From Pseudomonas sp. ISL-84 (GTDB lineage: Bacteria; Bacillota; Bacilli; Bacillales; Cytobacillaceae), in assembly GCA_018613035.1 (NCBI GenBank), contig JAGGRA010000030.1:21775-85774 (forward strand): a stretch of DNA of 64,000 nt, in the 5' to 3' direction. Below, piece by piece: positions 8,718 through 17,406 of this stretch. The notes beneath the pieces were generated by a model. It ran no database searches, had not been told where the DNA came from, and saw nothing but the letters and a program-made list of their open reading frames with translations. The position numbers and the translations under genes were made by a program. Positions within the stretch are counted from its first letter, which is position 1. Every line of letters begins with the position of its first letter.

Positions 8718-9005
8718 TCATTTAATTGTCTTTAACAGCTCCTGGATCCTCAAAGCATCTCCCGCTTCTGTTGCCTTTTTAAATTCATGCTGCCATTGCT
8801 CCAATTTATTTCTATTATCCTGTTCCTTCTGGTGCAGCTTCTGCCGGATCGATTCCTGCTTTTCTTTTTCTTCCTGAAGGAGCAGCTCCTTCATCCCTTT
8901 GATTCTGGATCGCTTCTCTTCTTCTTTTTCTAAAACCTCATGGTACTCGTCGCTCGCTTGTGTTAATTTTTCTTTGATTTGCTTGTTCACTTCTTCCCTA
9001 TTCAT
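8718..9005 (-). CDS. Coiled-coil hypothetical protein (third gene of a three-gene set)
   Basis: About 95 residues, almost wholly charged helix with heptad-like spacing (VNKQIKEKLTQASDEYHEVLEK, then KEEEKRSRIKGMKELLLQEEKE), ending ELLKTIK. I chose the ATG at 9005; the frame is open to 9035. Its start overlaps the stop of the preceding gene by 8 bases, so translation is probably coupled. No membrane segment or signal. Function unknown; likely a partner of the two upstream coiled-coil proteins. Confidence 0.6.
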   Translation of the reverse strand: MNREEVNKQIKEKLTQASDEYHEVLEKEEEKRSRIKGMKELLLQEEKEKQESIRQKLHQKEQDNRNKLEQWQHEFKKATEAGDALRIQELLKTIK

Positions 9006-9402
9006 GCTTACCGCTCGCCATTTTAAGTTCCGCATTCTCGGAGTATAAGAATTTTATCATGTCCGTAATGGTTTGTAACATTTGAATATCACCGTTGGAG
9101 ATGGCGATTTTCATTCCTTCTTGGAGGCTTTTGTACAAATCCATCCGCTCTGTATGTTTGACCTTCAAAAAGTCCTGAAAGTTTGCACGGTCATTTTGCA
9201 GTCTTTTTAATCCGACCTCCAGCATAGATTGGATGTGTTCTCTTTGTGTTTTTTCCTGTTCCTTTGCAATCGAATAGTCTTTCATAGCTGTTATCACCTG
9301 GCCGATTACTTCTACTCCACTTCCTGCAAGCATCGCAGCTTCAGGTGATAAACTGGCTTTAGCTTTAGGAATAACGGTGGTTAATGGCTTTAAATTACTC
9401 AT
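8998..9402 (-). CDS. Hypothetical helical protein (second gene of a three-gene set)
   Basis: A 134-residue protein with a proline/alanine-rich N-terminal stretch (TTVIPKAKASLSPEAAML), a short Gly-Val rich patch that could be weakly membrane-active (AGSGVEVIGQVITAM), then a long amphipathic helix. GGAGGAG lies ahead of the ATG, which overlaps the upstream stop by four bases (ATGA). No recognised domain. Its tight overlap with genes on both sides indicates a single operon whose products act together. Confidence 0.65.
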   Translation of the reverse strand: MSNLKPLTTVIPKAKASLSPEAAMLAGSGVEVIGQVITAMKDYSIAKEQEKTQREHIQSMLEVGLKRLQNDRANFQDFLKVKHTERMDLYKSLQEGMKIAISNGDIQMLQTITDMIKFLYSENAELKMASGKHE

Positions 9403-10382
9403 ATGTTTTCTCCTCCAATTTGGTCCAGCATATTTTCAAACTCAGTTTCATATTGATTTAAAGTTTTGTGTAGCTGCTCAGCTTTTTTGCTAACCTTTCC
9501 TTCCTTCGTGACAAGCTGAATCAAAGAAACAGTATAAATAGCTGACACAAGCAAGTATGATATTTCCATTTTGGACTGTAGTGATGGATCTTCTTTTGGA
9601 ACTTGATTTAAATCATCAAGCATTCCCTTTAACAACTGACTGTACATGGAAAGAAGCGTTTCGCCTTCTTTGATTTTCCGATTCACTTCAGTTAGTTCCA
9701 TTTTTTTAACCTTCATTTTTTCGACAGCTAAGAATGCTTTTTGAGAATACCTTTCTGCTTCTTCCAGATAGGCATCGGCTTGCTCCACCCGCTTTCTTTG
9801 CTGCTTCATTTTGTAAATGGCAGTAGGGATTGTTAACAAAGGACTCGTTATAAGAATGGGGAAAGGCATCTCAGATTCTCGAGATGGTCCTGTTGGTCTC
9901 TCTCCTAATCTTGAATTGGTGCTATTAATAATCTGATCCCCTTGCTTTTGCAACTCTTTTATTTCTGCTAGAGACAGAAACTGAAGTTTATTAAACTGCT
10001 TATATTTTTCGGACGAGAACTTGTCAAAATCAATCTGGTTGCTTTCAAGCATGTTCAACCATTCCGAAACTTCCTTTTGCTGAACAGATAATTTCAAGAG
10101 GTTAAAGGCTTCTACCTTTTTGGATGTTTGTTTTGCCTTTGATTGAAACGATTTTATTTCTCTTTCAATACGATCTTCTGCTTCACTAATAAGATCATAT
10201 GCCATCTCGTTCTTTTGAAAAGATGTTTTGTAATCACTATTTTTCTTAATCACCATCTCTTTGAAGCCATCAGTTGTAAGCTCTCGAAACTCGTCACCTG
10301 CATCCCGAAAGATCTCGTTAAATTCTCTTCCACTGTCGACGAGTATATCCCCTAATTCCTTAAGTGTTCTGAAGAAACCCAT
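9399..10382 (-). CDS. Hypothetical coiled-coil protein with a central hydrophobic segment (first gene of a three-gene set)
   Basis: A 327-residue protein, mostly charged helix. It begins MGFFRTLKELGDILVDSGREF, has long coiled coils at about 55-150 and 200-260, a central hydrophobic stretch near 175-195 (FPILITSPLLTIPTAIY) and a C-terminal helical part. The start is an ATG with AGGAGATG upstream. I recognise no family. The organisation (helix-hydrophobic-helix, followed by two small coiled-coil proteins) is seen in membrane-remodelling, stress or contact-dependent proteins, but the sequence gives no direct functional clue. Confidence 0.68.
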   Translation of the reverse strand: MGFFRTLKELGDILVDSGREFNEIFRDAGDEFRELTTDGFKEMVIKKNSDYKTSFQKNEMAYDLISEAEDRIEREIKSFQSKAKQTSKKVEAFNLLKLSVQQKEVSEWLNMLESNQIDFDKFSSEKYKQFNKLQFLSLAEIKELQKQGDQIINSTNSRLGERPTGPSRESEMPFPILITSPLLTIPTAIYKMKQQRKRVEQADAYLEEAERYSQKAFLAVEKMKVKKMELTEVNRKIKEGETLLSMYSQLLKGMLDDLNQVPKEDPSLQSKMEISYLLVSAIYTVSLIQLVTKEGKVSKKAEQLHKTLNQYETEFENMLDQIGGENI

Positions 10383-10709
10383 GTTTCATCTCCTATTACT
10401 TTTTGTATAGAGCATCTATTGCACCAATAGTCTCTTTCATCTCTTTACGAAAAGTTACCGGTTCAGACGCCTAAACTGTCATCTAGATTAGTTAGCTACT
10501 CTTCTTATAGGAAAATAATAACATATAATGCAATCATAGGGTGTTTCTTTAGACCTAAAACATTTATAAATAAAATAACCCCCAACGCAATAGCATCGGC
10601 AGTTATTTATTGTAAAACATTTTATATTCAAGAAGCATGCTATAAAAATGCTTACAGTCACGGAGTTAAATGGTAATTTGCAACATTCTAAAATAGTACT
10701 TGATATTAA
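10383..10709. other. Gene-free gap between the coiled-coil operon and the comM pseudogene
   Basis: AT-rich, no plausible ORF with a ribosome site. A weak inverted repeat (AATAAC ... GTTATT) is present near 10575-10612 and may be a leftover terminator. Nothing else recognised. Confidence 0.5.
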
Positions 10710-12233
10710 TTAACTGCCATTCACCTTTATTCCAACTACATCCTTCCTCTCCACCAAACTATTCAACTTCACTGCCTCCCATATACTTTGATCAGTAATC
10801 CCTACACTCCCCTTCAAATCCGAAATGGTTCGTGCCAACCGAATAATTTTAATTTGGGTGCGATTACTCCAGTTTTTTTTATAGGAGAACAGCTGCAGCG
10901 TTCGCTGCTGTTCAGCTGTTAAGGGACTTGTTTTCAATAAAGTGTCATAGGATACTCTGCCGTTGCCTATCTCTCTTCTATACCGGTCATACTGCATTTC
11001 TCTGGCTGCTTCTACTCTTTTTCTTATGGCAGATGAGGACTCTTCTTTTCTTGTATGAACAGATTTCAGGTTAACAGGTGACAATGATAAATTGATATCA
11101 AATCGGTCTTTCAGTGGACCTGATAGCTTATTTTGATAGGCAGCGATTTGTTTAGGGCTACAGGTACAATAATGAGTATTTGAACCTGCATAACCGCATG
11201 GACATGGGTTCATGGCTCCAATCAGAATGAAAGAGGCTGGATAAGTTACGGTTGCCTGTGTCCGGCTAATGCTGACTTTTCCGCTCTCTAAAGGCTGTCG
11301 AAGCATATCAAGTGTTTTCTTAGTAAATTCTGCAATTTCATCAAGGAATAACACACCGCGATGGGCCAGCGATATCTCGCCTTGGATATTGTCCTCCTCC
11401 AACAATTGAAACACCAGACGCAGAATGATGAGGATTCCGGAAGGGCGGAATATCAGTATACTCCCATGAACTTCCGCTTAACTGGTACAAACTAATCATT
11501 TCTAACTGTGCTTCTTTCGAAAGAGGAGGCATAATGGATGGGAAACTTTCTGCCAAGAGGCTTTTACCGCAGCCTGGAGGCCCCGTCATAAACACATGAT
11601 GTTCTCCTGCGGCTGCTATCTCTAAAGCATATTTGGCATAAGAATGGCCCACTATTTCTTTAAAATCAGTAGAGTAAATTTGGTTATCGACTACCTTGGT
11701 TTTAGGAAACAATGGGATTGATCCTTGCCCGTTAAGGTGGAGGATAACCTCATTCAATGATGATATATAAACAATCTCCAATTCTTTAAATTCTAAAGCG
11801 GGTAGCCTTTCATCAAAAGGCATATATAACTTTTTCAAGCCCAGTTTTTTAGCCGCCAGTACAGCTGGCAGCATCCCTTCCACCGGCTGGACTCGTCCAT
11901 CCAATGAAAGGGCTCCGACGAAGCCAGTATGATCGGGGATGTTAACTTTTAGTTCCTTAAAACTGATTAACACACTAATCGCCATGGCTAAATCAACATT
12001 GGGCCATTTTTCTTTAATTCTGCTGGTGATAAATGAATAATAATCTTTTGACTGGAGAGTGAATACCCCAATGAATGTAAAGCAGCTGCGACCCGTTCTT
12101 TTGATTCTTTCACAGAGGCATCAGGCAACCCAACAATAACAATTGAATCAACCCCCACTACTGCTTTGACTTCCACATGAACTAAATATCCCTCCATTCC
12201 TCTTAATCCAATACTAACTGCTCTGGCACACAT
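10710..12233 (-). pseudogene. comM: comM (YifB-type Mg-chelatase-like AAA+ ATPase), broken by two frameshifts
   Basis: Three consecutive frames together spell one ComM protein, a hexameric helicase that helps branch migration in natural transformation. Piece 1 (11988-12233) is the N-terminus (GLRGMEGYLVHVEV, GLPDASVKESKERV). Piece 2 (down to about 11395) has DHTGFVGALSLDGRVQPVEG, the Walker A GPPGCGKSLLAESF and NPHHSASGVSIVGGG. Piece 3 has GEISLAHRGVLFLDEIAEF (Walker B), MNPCPCGY and the C-terminal helices. Break 1 near 11993 is explained by one missing T (ATGTTGATTTAG for the usual Met-Phe-Asp-Leu). Break 2 near 11398 follows CCAAGGCGAG, which fits a short slip deletion before GEISLAH. An internal ORF start in piece 3 is not a real start. 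AGGAGGGGC precedes the first ATG. Sequencing error cannot be excluded, but two breaks argue for decay. Confidence 0.87.
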
Positions 12234-12793
12234 AGCTGCCCCTCCTCATTCTTTTTCTTGTTTTTTTCAACAAATTTTCTATATTGCTCTTCAACAGGTT
12301 CTCGGAAAAAGGACAAAGTTTTACTGTGGTCAACATGAGGATTAAACGGAAGAAGATTTACATATGAGGCATAACTGCTCCACCGGTAATCCTCCAAGTG
12401 AGAGACCATTTTGGCCTCCAACGGATTACGATGGATATAGCGACTTACTTCCAGAAAATAAGCATCTGTTTCAATTAATTTTGCTCCATAGCGCCCCTGA
12501 AAAACATGGCCGTCTGTTCTTAAACGCTGATTAAGGTATACTGCATATCTGGAATGCATTTCTTTCATGATATATTGAATATGATGATGAGTGGTTTCAA
12601 GCTGAAGATGAAGGTGGTTGGTCATTAAGCAGTAGGAGTGTAAAACAAAAGGCATCATGCTGCGGACATCTTCCAAAATGGCCAAATACGTTTGAAAATC
12701 CACTTGGTCATGAAAAATCGCTGCTCTGCGATTTCCTCTGGCAACAATATGATACATCGCACCAGGAAACCAAATCCGAAGTGGCCTTGGCAT
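12203..12793 (-). CDS. REP-associated tyrosine transposase (RAYT, Y1_Tnp family), copy 1
   Basis: A 196-residue single-strand transposase-like protein of the TnpA/IS200-related RAYT family. It opens MPRPLRIWFPGAMYHIVARG, the standard start, and carries the HUH-type metal site TNHLHLQLE (about 67-75), the candidate nucleophile tyrosine in MHSRYAVYLNQR (about 93-104), and YIHRNPLEAKMV with WSSY near 137-155. AAGGAGG precedes the ATG. Its last 31 bases overlap the beginning of comM, so its tail (VPEQLVLD) is read from comM's own 5' end. The upstream DNA holds the hairpin and GTGGGGTC motif found elsewhere in the window, which fits RAYT/REP partnership. Confidence 0.88.
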   Translation of the reverse strand: MPRPLRIWFPGAMYHIVARGNRRAAIFHDQVDFQTYLAILEDVRSMMPFVLHSYCLMTNHLHLQLETTHHHIQYIMKEMHSRYAVYLNQRLRTDGHVFQGRYGAKLIETDAYFLEVSRYIHRNPLEAKMVSHLEDYRWSSYASYVNLLPFNPHVDHSKTLSFFREPVEEQYRKFVEKNKKKNEEGQLCVPEQLVLD

Positions 12794-12824
12794 TATATAA
12801 CCTCCTTAAAATATTTAGGAACAC

Positions 12825-12942
12825 ATGTTCGTTAAAATGATTTTAAACCATCTTTCATTAGCCGTCAATATCCTACATAAAAAACTAGCTCAGCAACGCC
12901 AAGCTAGTCTTTAACGCTTCACTGTATGTGGGGTCGGGCACC
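12825..12942 (+). repeat. RAYT-linked dispersed unit, copy 1 (hairpin + TGTGGGGTCGGGCACC)
   Basis: Upstream of the RAYT gene. It contains the sequence GTCAATATCCTACATAAAA, then a hairpin with ACTAGCT (12884-12890) and AGCTAGT (12902-12908), then TGTGGGGTCGGGCACC ending at 12942. The same order is repeated near 24600 and, without the gene, near 20400. On the minus strand the hairpin is followed by a T run and could stop transcription. Confidence 0.75.
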
Positions 12943-13035
12943 GGATTTTTAGGAGTATTTACCCTAAAAAAACACTGAATTACTTTGCGGTTTTATGTTC
13001 ATCCTAAAATAAAGATAATTTTAGGAGGAATACTT

Positions 13036-14043
13036 ATGCCAGAAAAACCTGCAATTACGTCATCAGAACTAGGAGTATTATGGCTTACATATCAAGAAAA
13101 AACAATGATTTTACGAATGTTAGAGTATTTTATAGCGAAAGCAGATGACGAAAAAGCCAAGGATATTATGGCTAATTTGCATGAAGAACTTGAAATATAT
13201 GTTGGTAAAATAGTTCAGATATTTGAAGAGGAAGGTGCTGTTATACCAGTTGGATATACAGCACAAGATGTAAATAAGGATGTCCCAAAGCTATATGATA
13301 ATGGTTTTGACATTATGTTTGTTCGTCTTTTAAAAGAAATCAGTATGGGTTTACATTCATTAAATGTAACAATGACGTTTCGAGAAGATATTAATATACT
13401 TTTTGAAGACCTTACTGCTCTCACCCAAAAGTATTTCAGGATATGCTCTCAATATTTGTTGGAAAAAGGATTACTTGTTAGAACACCTTATGTATCGATG
13501 CCAAAATCAGTTGAGTTTATTAAAAATAATAGTTATTTAGGTGGGATAGCTCTTAATCCATTTAGTCAAAAAAGAACATTGAATACGGTAGAGGTCGCTC
13601 ACCTTCATAAAGCTATTGAATCAAATCTTTCAGGATTGCAGATGATCTTAGGTTTTGGTCAGTGTGCTAATGATACTGAGGTGAAAAAGTTCTTTAATGA
13701 AGGTGCAGAGCTTGCTAAAGGTATTATAAAAGAAATAAGTGAAGTCATGATTCAAACAAATCTTTCAATTCCTCAAACCCCAGGAGGGAATGCGACTAAT
13801 TCAACAGTGGCTCCATTTTCTGATAAGCTAATGATGTATTGTACAAGTCTTTTTTGTAGTTTTTCATTGGGAAGCAATTCACTCGGAACTGCTTTTAGTT
13901 TACGAAATGACTTGCCCGCCAAAAATACGATTTTTATGAAAGATATTTTTGAATATGCTCATAAGGGTGCGAAAATCATGATTAAAAATGGTTGGATGGA
14001 AGAGCCACCTCAAATGGAGGACCGTAAACAAAAGATGAATTGA
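13036..14043 (+). CDS. DUF3231 family protein (tandem ferritin-like helical domains)
   Basis: A 335-residue protein made of two similar helical halves, characteristic of DUF3231 proteins that are abundant in spore-forming Bacillaceae. Half 1 (about 5-165) starts ITSSELGVLWLTYQEKTMI; half 2 (about 185-330) starts RTLNTVEVAHLHKAIESN, and each has the repeated Glu and His pattern of a ferritin-like four-helix bundle (half 1 EELEIYVGK). The start is the ATG at 13036 with AGGAGG six bases upstream; the frame is open further 5'. Expected cytosolic; some members are sporulation- or coat-associated, but no molecular role is established. A small membrane protein follows 10 bases after its stop. Confidence 0.82.
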   Translation: MPEKPAITSSELGVLWLTYQEKTMILRMLEYFIAKADDEKAKDIMANLHEELEIYVGKIVQIFEEEGAVIPVGYTAQDVNKDVPKLYDNGFDIMFVRLLKEISMGLHSLNVTMTFREDINILFEDLTALTQKYFRICSQYLLEKGLLVRTPYVSMPKSVEFIKNNSYLGGIALNPFSQKRTLNTVEVAHLHKAIESNLSGLQMILGFGQCANDTEVKKFFNEGAELAKGIIKEISEVMIQTNLSIPQTPGGNATNSTVAPFSDKLMMYCTSLFCSFSLGSNSLGTAFSLRNDLPAKNTIFMKDIFEYAHKGAKIMIKNGWMEEPPQMEDRKQKMN

Positions 14044-14053
14044 GTGATATGGG

Positions 14054-14533
14054 GTGAGCTGTTATAAGAAACCTAAAAAACATGAGGCTTTACTATGGAG
14101 CATAGCATTACCAGGGTTTGGTCAGTTCTTAAATAGAAGGTTATTTAAAGGGAGTATATTAATTCTTTTAGAATTTCTTGTAAATGTACTAAGTAACTTC
14201 AACTTAGCGATTATCTATTCATTTACAGGAGAAATACAAAAAGCCATTGATGTTACAAATTTTCAATGGCTTATGTTCTATCCTTGTTTGTATATGTTTG
14301 CCATGTGGGATGCATATAGGGATGCAGAAGGAGAAATAAATCCATATTCGTATATCCCCTTTGTATTTGGTGCTTTTTTTATAACAATTGGGTTGATTTT
14401 TTCAACAAAACTAAAAATAATGGGTGTCGTATTCGGTCCAGTAATTCTACCTATACTTTCTTTAGTACCAGGTCTAACGATAGGATTTATCATTTATCAC
14501 ATTGTTCTAACAATGAACTATAGAAGACACTAA
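14054..14533 (+). CDS. Small multi-pass membrane protein
   Basis: A 159-residue integral membrane protein with about four transmembrane segments (near 30-52, 70-90, 100-122 and 128-152). The N-terminal part HEALLWSIALPGFGQFLNRRLFKG resembles the start of Bacillaceae membrane proteins with a TM2-like first segment. It ends NYRRH. The GTG at 14054 is the only start close to the domain; its ribosome site is weak, and coupling to the DUF3231 gene just upstream is likely. The function is unknown. Confidence 0.72.
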   Translation: MSCYKKPKKHEALLWSIALPGFGQFLNRRLFKGSILILLEFLVNVLSNFNLAIIYSFTGEIQKAIDVTNFQWLMFYPCLYMFAMWDAYRDAEGEINPYSYIPFVFGAFFITIGLIFSTKLKIMGVVFGPVILPILSLVPGLTIGFIIYHIVLTMNYRRH

Positions 14534-15125
14534 AAGGTTACTTCTGTTTTTCAACTAAGAGAGCTTTAAATGATTTAAAAGGCTTCCTTTGTTGCGCTGT
14601 ACAACGATACTATTCAATAGAAAAATTGTCTTCACAATCGGGCTCATTGCGGAAGACCATAAGCCCAATTCCTCGGTAAAAATAAGGAGGATTAGGCCTT
14701 TTCACTTTCAAATTCTTGACGTTTTTCTATTGGTAAACACGTTGGCAGCAAGTGGTAAATTTCGTGTCAACTGCTGGTAAAAAACATGGCAGAGATGGTA
14801 CATTCTTGTGGCTGTAATCATCAAACTTCACGGAACCCGAGGTCAGGCCCCCTTTCTTCCAAATAAAAGGGTAAAAACTTTGCAAAAAATAAAATGCAGA
14901 GTCCTGCACTCTTATTTATTTTGAGTGGGGCTGGGAAAACTATTTATCTACACTTTATCACTTATCGATGTAGGGTCAGGCACCTGATTTCTGTGAAGAT
15001 CCCGTCATAATATTAGTAAAAGTCACAGACAATAGTGGAAATTAAATAGATGTCCAATACTTTTCTATTTCACTAACATATTATTTTACAAGGTGATTTT
15101 AATAATTTTTATGAGGGTGATTTAT
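14534..15125. other. Gene-free accessory DNA with degenerate repeat units
   Basis: No convincing gene in 590 bases. A hairpin TGCAG-AGTC-CTGCA lies at 14895-14908, and TGTAGGGTCAGGCACC at 14969-14984, which is another copy of the dispersed unit; a further weak piece (GAGGTCAGGCCCCC) is at 14839-14852. The short open frames here have no ribosome site or homology that I recognise. Confidence 0.6.
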
Positions 15126-15716
15126 ATGCTTAAGGATGACCAGCCTTGTCAGAGATGTTGTCCGCAAACAACTGATCCAAAATCAGGAATAAAAATATGC
15201 ATCTGTCCTCGCGGACCAAGAGGGCCGCAAGGTATTCAAGGACCTCAAGGGCTGCCGGGACCAGGATCCACTTACTTTTTTAATCAAGAAAGAGGAGACC
15301 TATCCATTCCACCCGGTGTCATCACTTATACACCTTTGATTGAGGTTGAAGTAATGACAACAGCGCCGGGTGAAAGAGTTAAGATAGATTCAATGTTCGA
15401 AACAATTATTATTACAGGATTATTAGATAGATATAGTTATATTGAATTCTTCAGACTTGTAAGAGAAGGCCCTACAGGCTCTTTTAATATATTGACTGAT
15501 ACTGTATTAGTTGAAACAAATAAGGTGAAAATTTCTGGAGATGGGTCTAGAATAACTTCTTTCCCAAGCATAACCTGGACAGATACACCTCCGAATCCAG
15601 GGGTGAATACTTATCGTATTGAGATGATTCGCGGGTCATTAGATGAAAGAAATATCGCTAGTGTTACAGTACAGGACAGATCCATAACTGCAATTGTATT
15701 TCCTCCATCACCGTAA
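15126..15716 (+). CDS. Collagen-like spore surface (BclA/exosporium-type) protein
   Basis: A 196-residue protein starting MLKDDQPCQRCCPQ, with a cysteine-rich head, a short Gly-X-Y stretch (PRGPRGPQGIQGPQGLPGPG, about residues 30-50) and a beta-rich C-terminal domain of about 140 residues. This resembles Bacillus collagen-like filament proteins of the exosporium or spore coat, but with only about six triplets and a Cys-rich start instead of the usual targeting motif. GAGGGTGA lies five bases before the chosen ATG. It is isolated between repeat-rich gaps. Confidence 0.68.
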   Translation: MLKDDQPCQRCCPQTTDPKSGIKICICPRGPRGPQGIQGPQGLPGPGSTYFFNQERGDLSIPPGVITYTPLIEVEVMTTAPGERVKIDSMFETIIITGLLDRYSYIEFFRLVREGPTGSFNILTDTVLVETNKVKISGDGSRITSFPSITWTDTPPNPGVNTYRIEMIRGSLDERNIASVTVQDRSITAIVFPPSP

Positions 15717-15799
15717 CTTTCTTACCTCAACGCAGCCCTTGTTTTAAACATTGTACGACTTAGAAACTCGTTAAACAATAAATAAAATATTATTGTGGA

Positions 15800-15901
15800 C
15801 TGCAAAATAATAGTGCAGAACTTTGCAAAGGAAAAATACAGAGTCTTGCACTTTTATACATATTGAAGTGGAGCTATGTACCGTGTGTGGGGTCAGGCGC
15901 C
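15800..15901 (+). repeat. RAYT-linked dispersed unit copy (hairpin + TGTGGGGTCAGGCGCC)
   Basis: Contains an imperfect hairpin CTGCA ... TGCAG at 15800-15818, further GCA/TGC-rich pairs, and TGTGGGGTCAGGCGCC at 15886-15901. It lies at the 3' end of the next minus-strand gene and in the same orientation as all other copies. Confidence 0.62.
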
Positions 15902-15906
15902 GTAAT

Positions 15907-16458
15907 TCAATCTGTCATATCAAAGAATTTCATTTGAATTTGAAAACCTTCATAACTCTTTACCATCTCACCTAATTGTTCCCATGTATAAGGCTGTCCA
16001 TCTATCACAATCATGGGTACAGACGAGCTCATCTCATCGTGATCAATACGACCAACTACCTCATCATCAATGATTGAGTGATATTTTTGACCATTCGGAA
16101 ATTCTCCAACCTTTATAAATCGTTTAGATACACCACGCTTTACCTTATCAATCAGTTTCTGAAATAACTCGGATTGATTACACTCTAGCTCACCATCAAC
16201 AGCAAACTGGTAACCATATTCTATATCCGCTACAGCCTCTAAGAATATGCCATTTGGATAAAGCCGCCGTTGGACCGTAAAGTTTCTTCTAGTCCCAGAA
16301 TAATCGTTAACGGCTATCTCTTCAGGCATAGCCTCTAGCATAACTCCCATCTCTGCAGAAACCATATCGTTAAAACAATCACCACAAAGCCGCTCCTGCC
16401 AATCATCTGTTAATATAATTGTAGCTACTTTATCCTGACAACGATCACACATATTCAT
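15907..16458 (-). CDS. Zinc-ribbon-headed hypothetical protein
   Basis: About 183 residues. An N-terminal zinc-binding knuckle (CDRCQDKVATIILTDDWQ, then LCGDCFN; four cysteines as CxxC ... CxxC) is followed by a beta-rich domain (YSGTRRNFTVQRRLYPNG, then WEQLGEMVKSYEGFQIQMKF). Similar proteins exist in Firmicutes without an assigned role. Starts are possible at 16467 (GTG), 16458 (ATG) and 16452 (ATG); GGGTGAT precedes them all, and I favour 16458. No operon partner is seen. Confidence 0.7.
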   Translation of the reverse strand: MNMCDRCQDKVATIILTDDWQERLCGDCFNDMVSAEMGVMLEAMPEEIAVNDYSGTRRNFTVQRRLYPNGIFLEAVADIEYGYQFAVDGELECNQSELFQKLIDKVKRGVSKRFIKVGEFPNGQKYHSIIDDEVVGRIDHDEMSSSVPMIVIDGQPYTWEQLGEMVKSYEGFQIQMKFFDMTD

Positions 16459-16688
16459 TCTTATCACCCATACTTCGACTATTTTGTTTTTACGCTTACT
16501 TTATTATTACATAATTTAAATCGAAGTACATACTTACATAAAAGATGCCGTCTAGCAAGATTCACTTACAATGCAATAAAGATTTTTCGACATGTTTCAG
16601 GGAGTCACTGTGACTATACCTTTTTGGAAGTAGAGACAAGAATTGACGAATGAGCATTTGTCGCCCTATACTTTTATTGTTCAATTGG

Positions 16689-16763
16689 AAAAACTCCTTT
16701 CAGAAGACTTGTTTGTTTAAGGAAACAAAACAAGGTCAACATCTTCTACAATAGGAGTTTTTT
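16689..16763. repeat. Long nested inverted repeat
   Basis: Outer arms AAAAACTCCT (16689) and AGGAGTTTTT (to 16762), middle arms AGAAGA (16702) and TCTTCT (16742), and an inner CTTGTTTGTTT ... AAACAAAACAAG segment. The arms nest as one extended 75-base hairpin with a T tract on the plus strand. It could be a terminator, a small RNA or a miniature inverted-repeat remnant. Confidence 0.55.
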
Positions 16764-17008
16764 ATTGCTTGTAAATACATTTCGTTGAAAATATGGAATT
16801 TTTTAAAGTAGTGCAAGACCAGTATGTCAGACCCCTTCTACCTAAGAAGATCTAAAGTCCTGGGTCTTTAAATGGCAGGATCGGCTCAAAATGGTGTCAC
16901 AAGTTGAGAAAATTTATTGCAAAGGGTTCATTTCATTGGCAATATTCATGTACAAATTAAATGCCTTAACACAATGATTAACTAATAGCTCAATAGCCAA
17001 ATAGAAAA

Positions 17009-17095
17009 GCAAAGAGAACTTTTCCCAAAACTAGGTTCTCTTTGCAGAAGTAGCCCCTATCACTTTAACACTGCACCGTATGTGGGGTCAGGTAC
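17009..17095 (+). repeat. Dispersed unit copy (GCAAAGAGAAC hairpin + TGTGGGGTCAGGTAC)
   Basis: A perfect 11-bp stem, GCAAAGAGAAC at 17009 and GTTCTCTTTGC ending 17045, followed 35 bases later by TGTGGGGTCAGGTAC. A related CAAAGAGAA stem reappears on the other side of the KAP-like ATPase gene at 19705-19769. Confidence 0.65.
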
Positions 17096-17137
17096 TCATT
17101 TTTTAACAATCGTTCTATATCATGCTATGAAACTGGA

Positions 17138-17220
17138 GGCTGCTTACGGCCATTAGCCTTTATCCCTGTGCCAGCTTTCCTTTCTACCAAGCTGTTCAAC
17201 TTCGCTTCTTCCCATTGAGG
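17138..17220 (-). pseudogene. comM C-terminal remnant, second copy
   Basis: The minus strand reads QWEEAKLNSLVERKAGTG then IKANG, closely matching the C-terminal end of the comM pseudogene at 10710 (IWEAVKLNSLVERKDVVG, IKVNGS). Only this end is recognisable; the rest of the gene is absent. DNA identity is imperfect, so it is an older or divergent copy, not a recent duplicate. It lies directly after a dispersed repeat core. Confidence 0.65.
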
Positions 17221-17406
17221 GCTGCAATTGTCCCACGTCCATTCGAAAATAGGAACAGTTAATTTTATTTCCATAAATGTATAGGGTACAGGCATCAATT
17301 TTTATATACAAGTCACCAATAATTAGATAAATATGGTAAACTCATATTGTTAGCTTTTTCTATTAATATATTTATCTCTTATTTCTTTAAACTCGAGGAG
17401 TTAATA

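Larger units (their letters stand above)
16459..17406. other. Long gene-free gap with inverted repeats and a comM fragment
   Basis: About 950 bases with no intact gene. It holds a long inverted repeat at 16689-16763, a hairpin at 17009-17045, a dispersed-unit core at 17081-17095, a comM 3' remnant at about 17138-17220 and a degenerate GGGTACAGGCATC at 17284-17296. The sequence before 16689 and between 16764 and 17008 shows nothing recognisable. Confidence 0.6.

Noticed and set aside
10710..11414. Separate gene for the C-terminal part of ComM starting at an internal Met
   Set aside because: Its sequence continues ComM from another frame; no ribosome site belongs to it.
14589..14780. 63-codon plus-strand ORF
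   Set aside because: No ribosome site, odd composition and lies in repeat-rich DNA.
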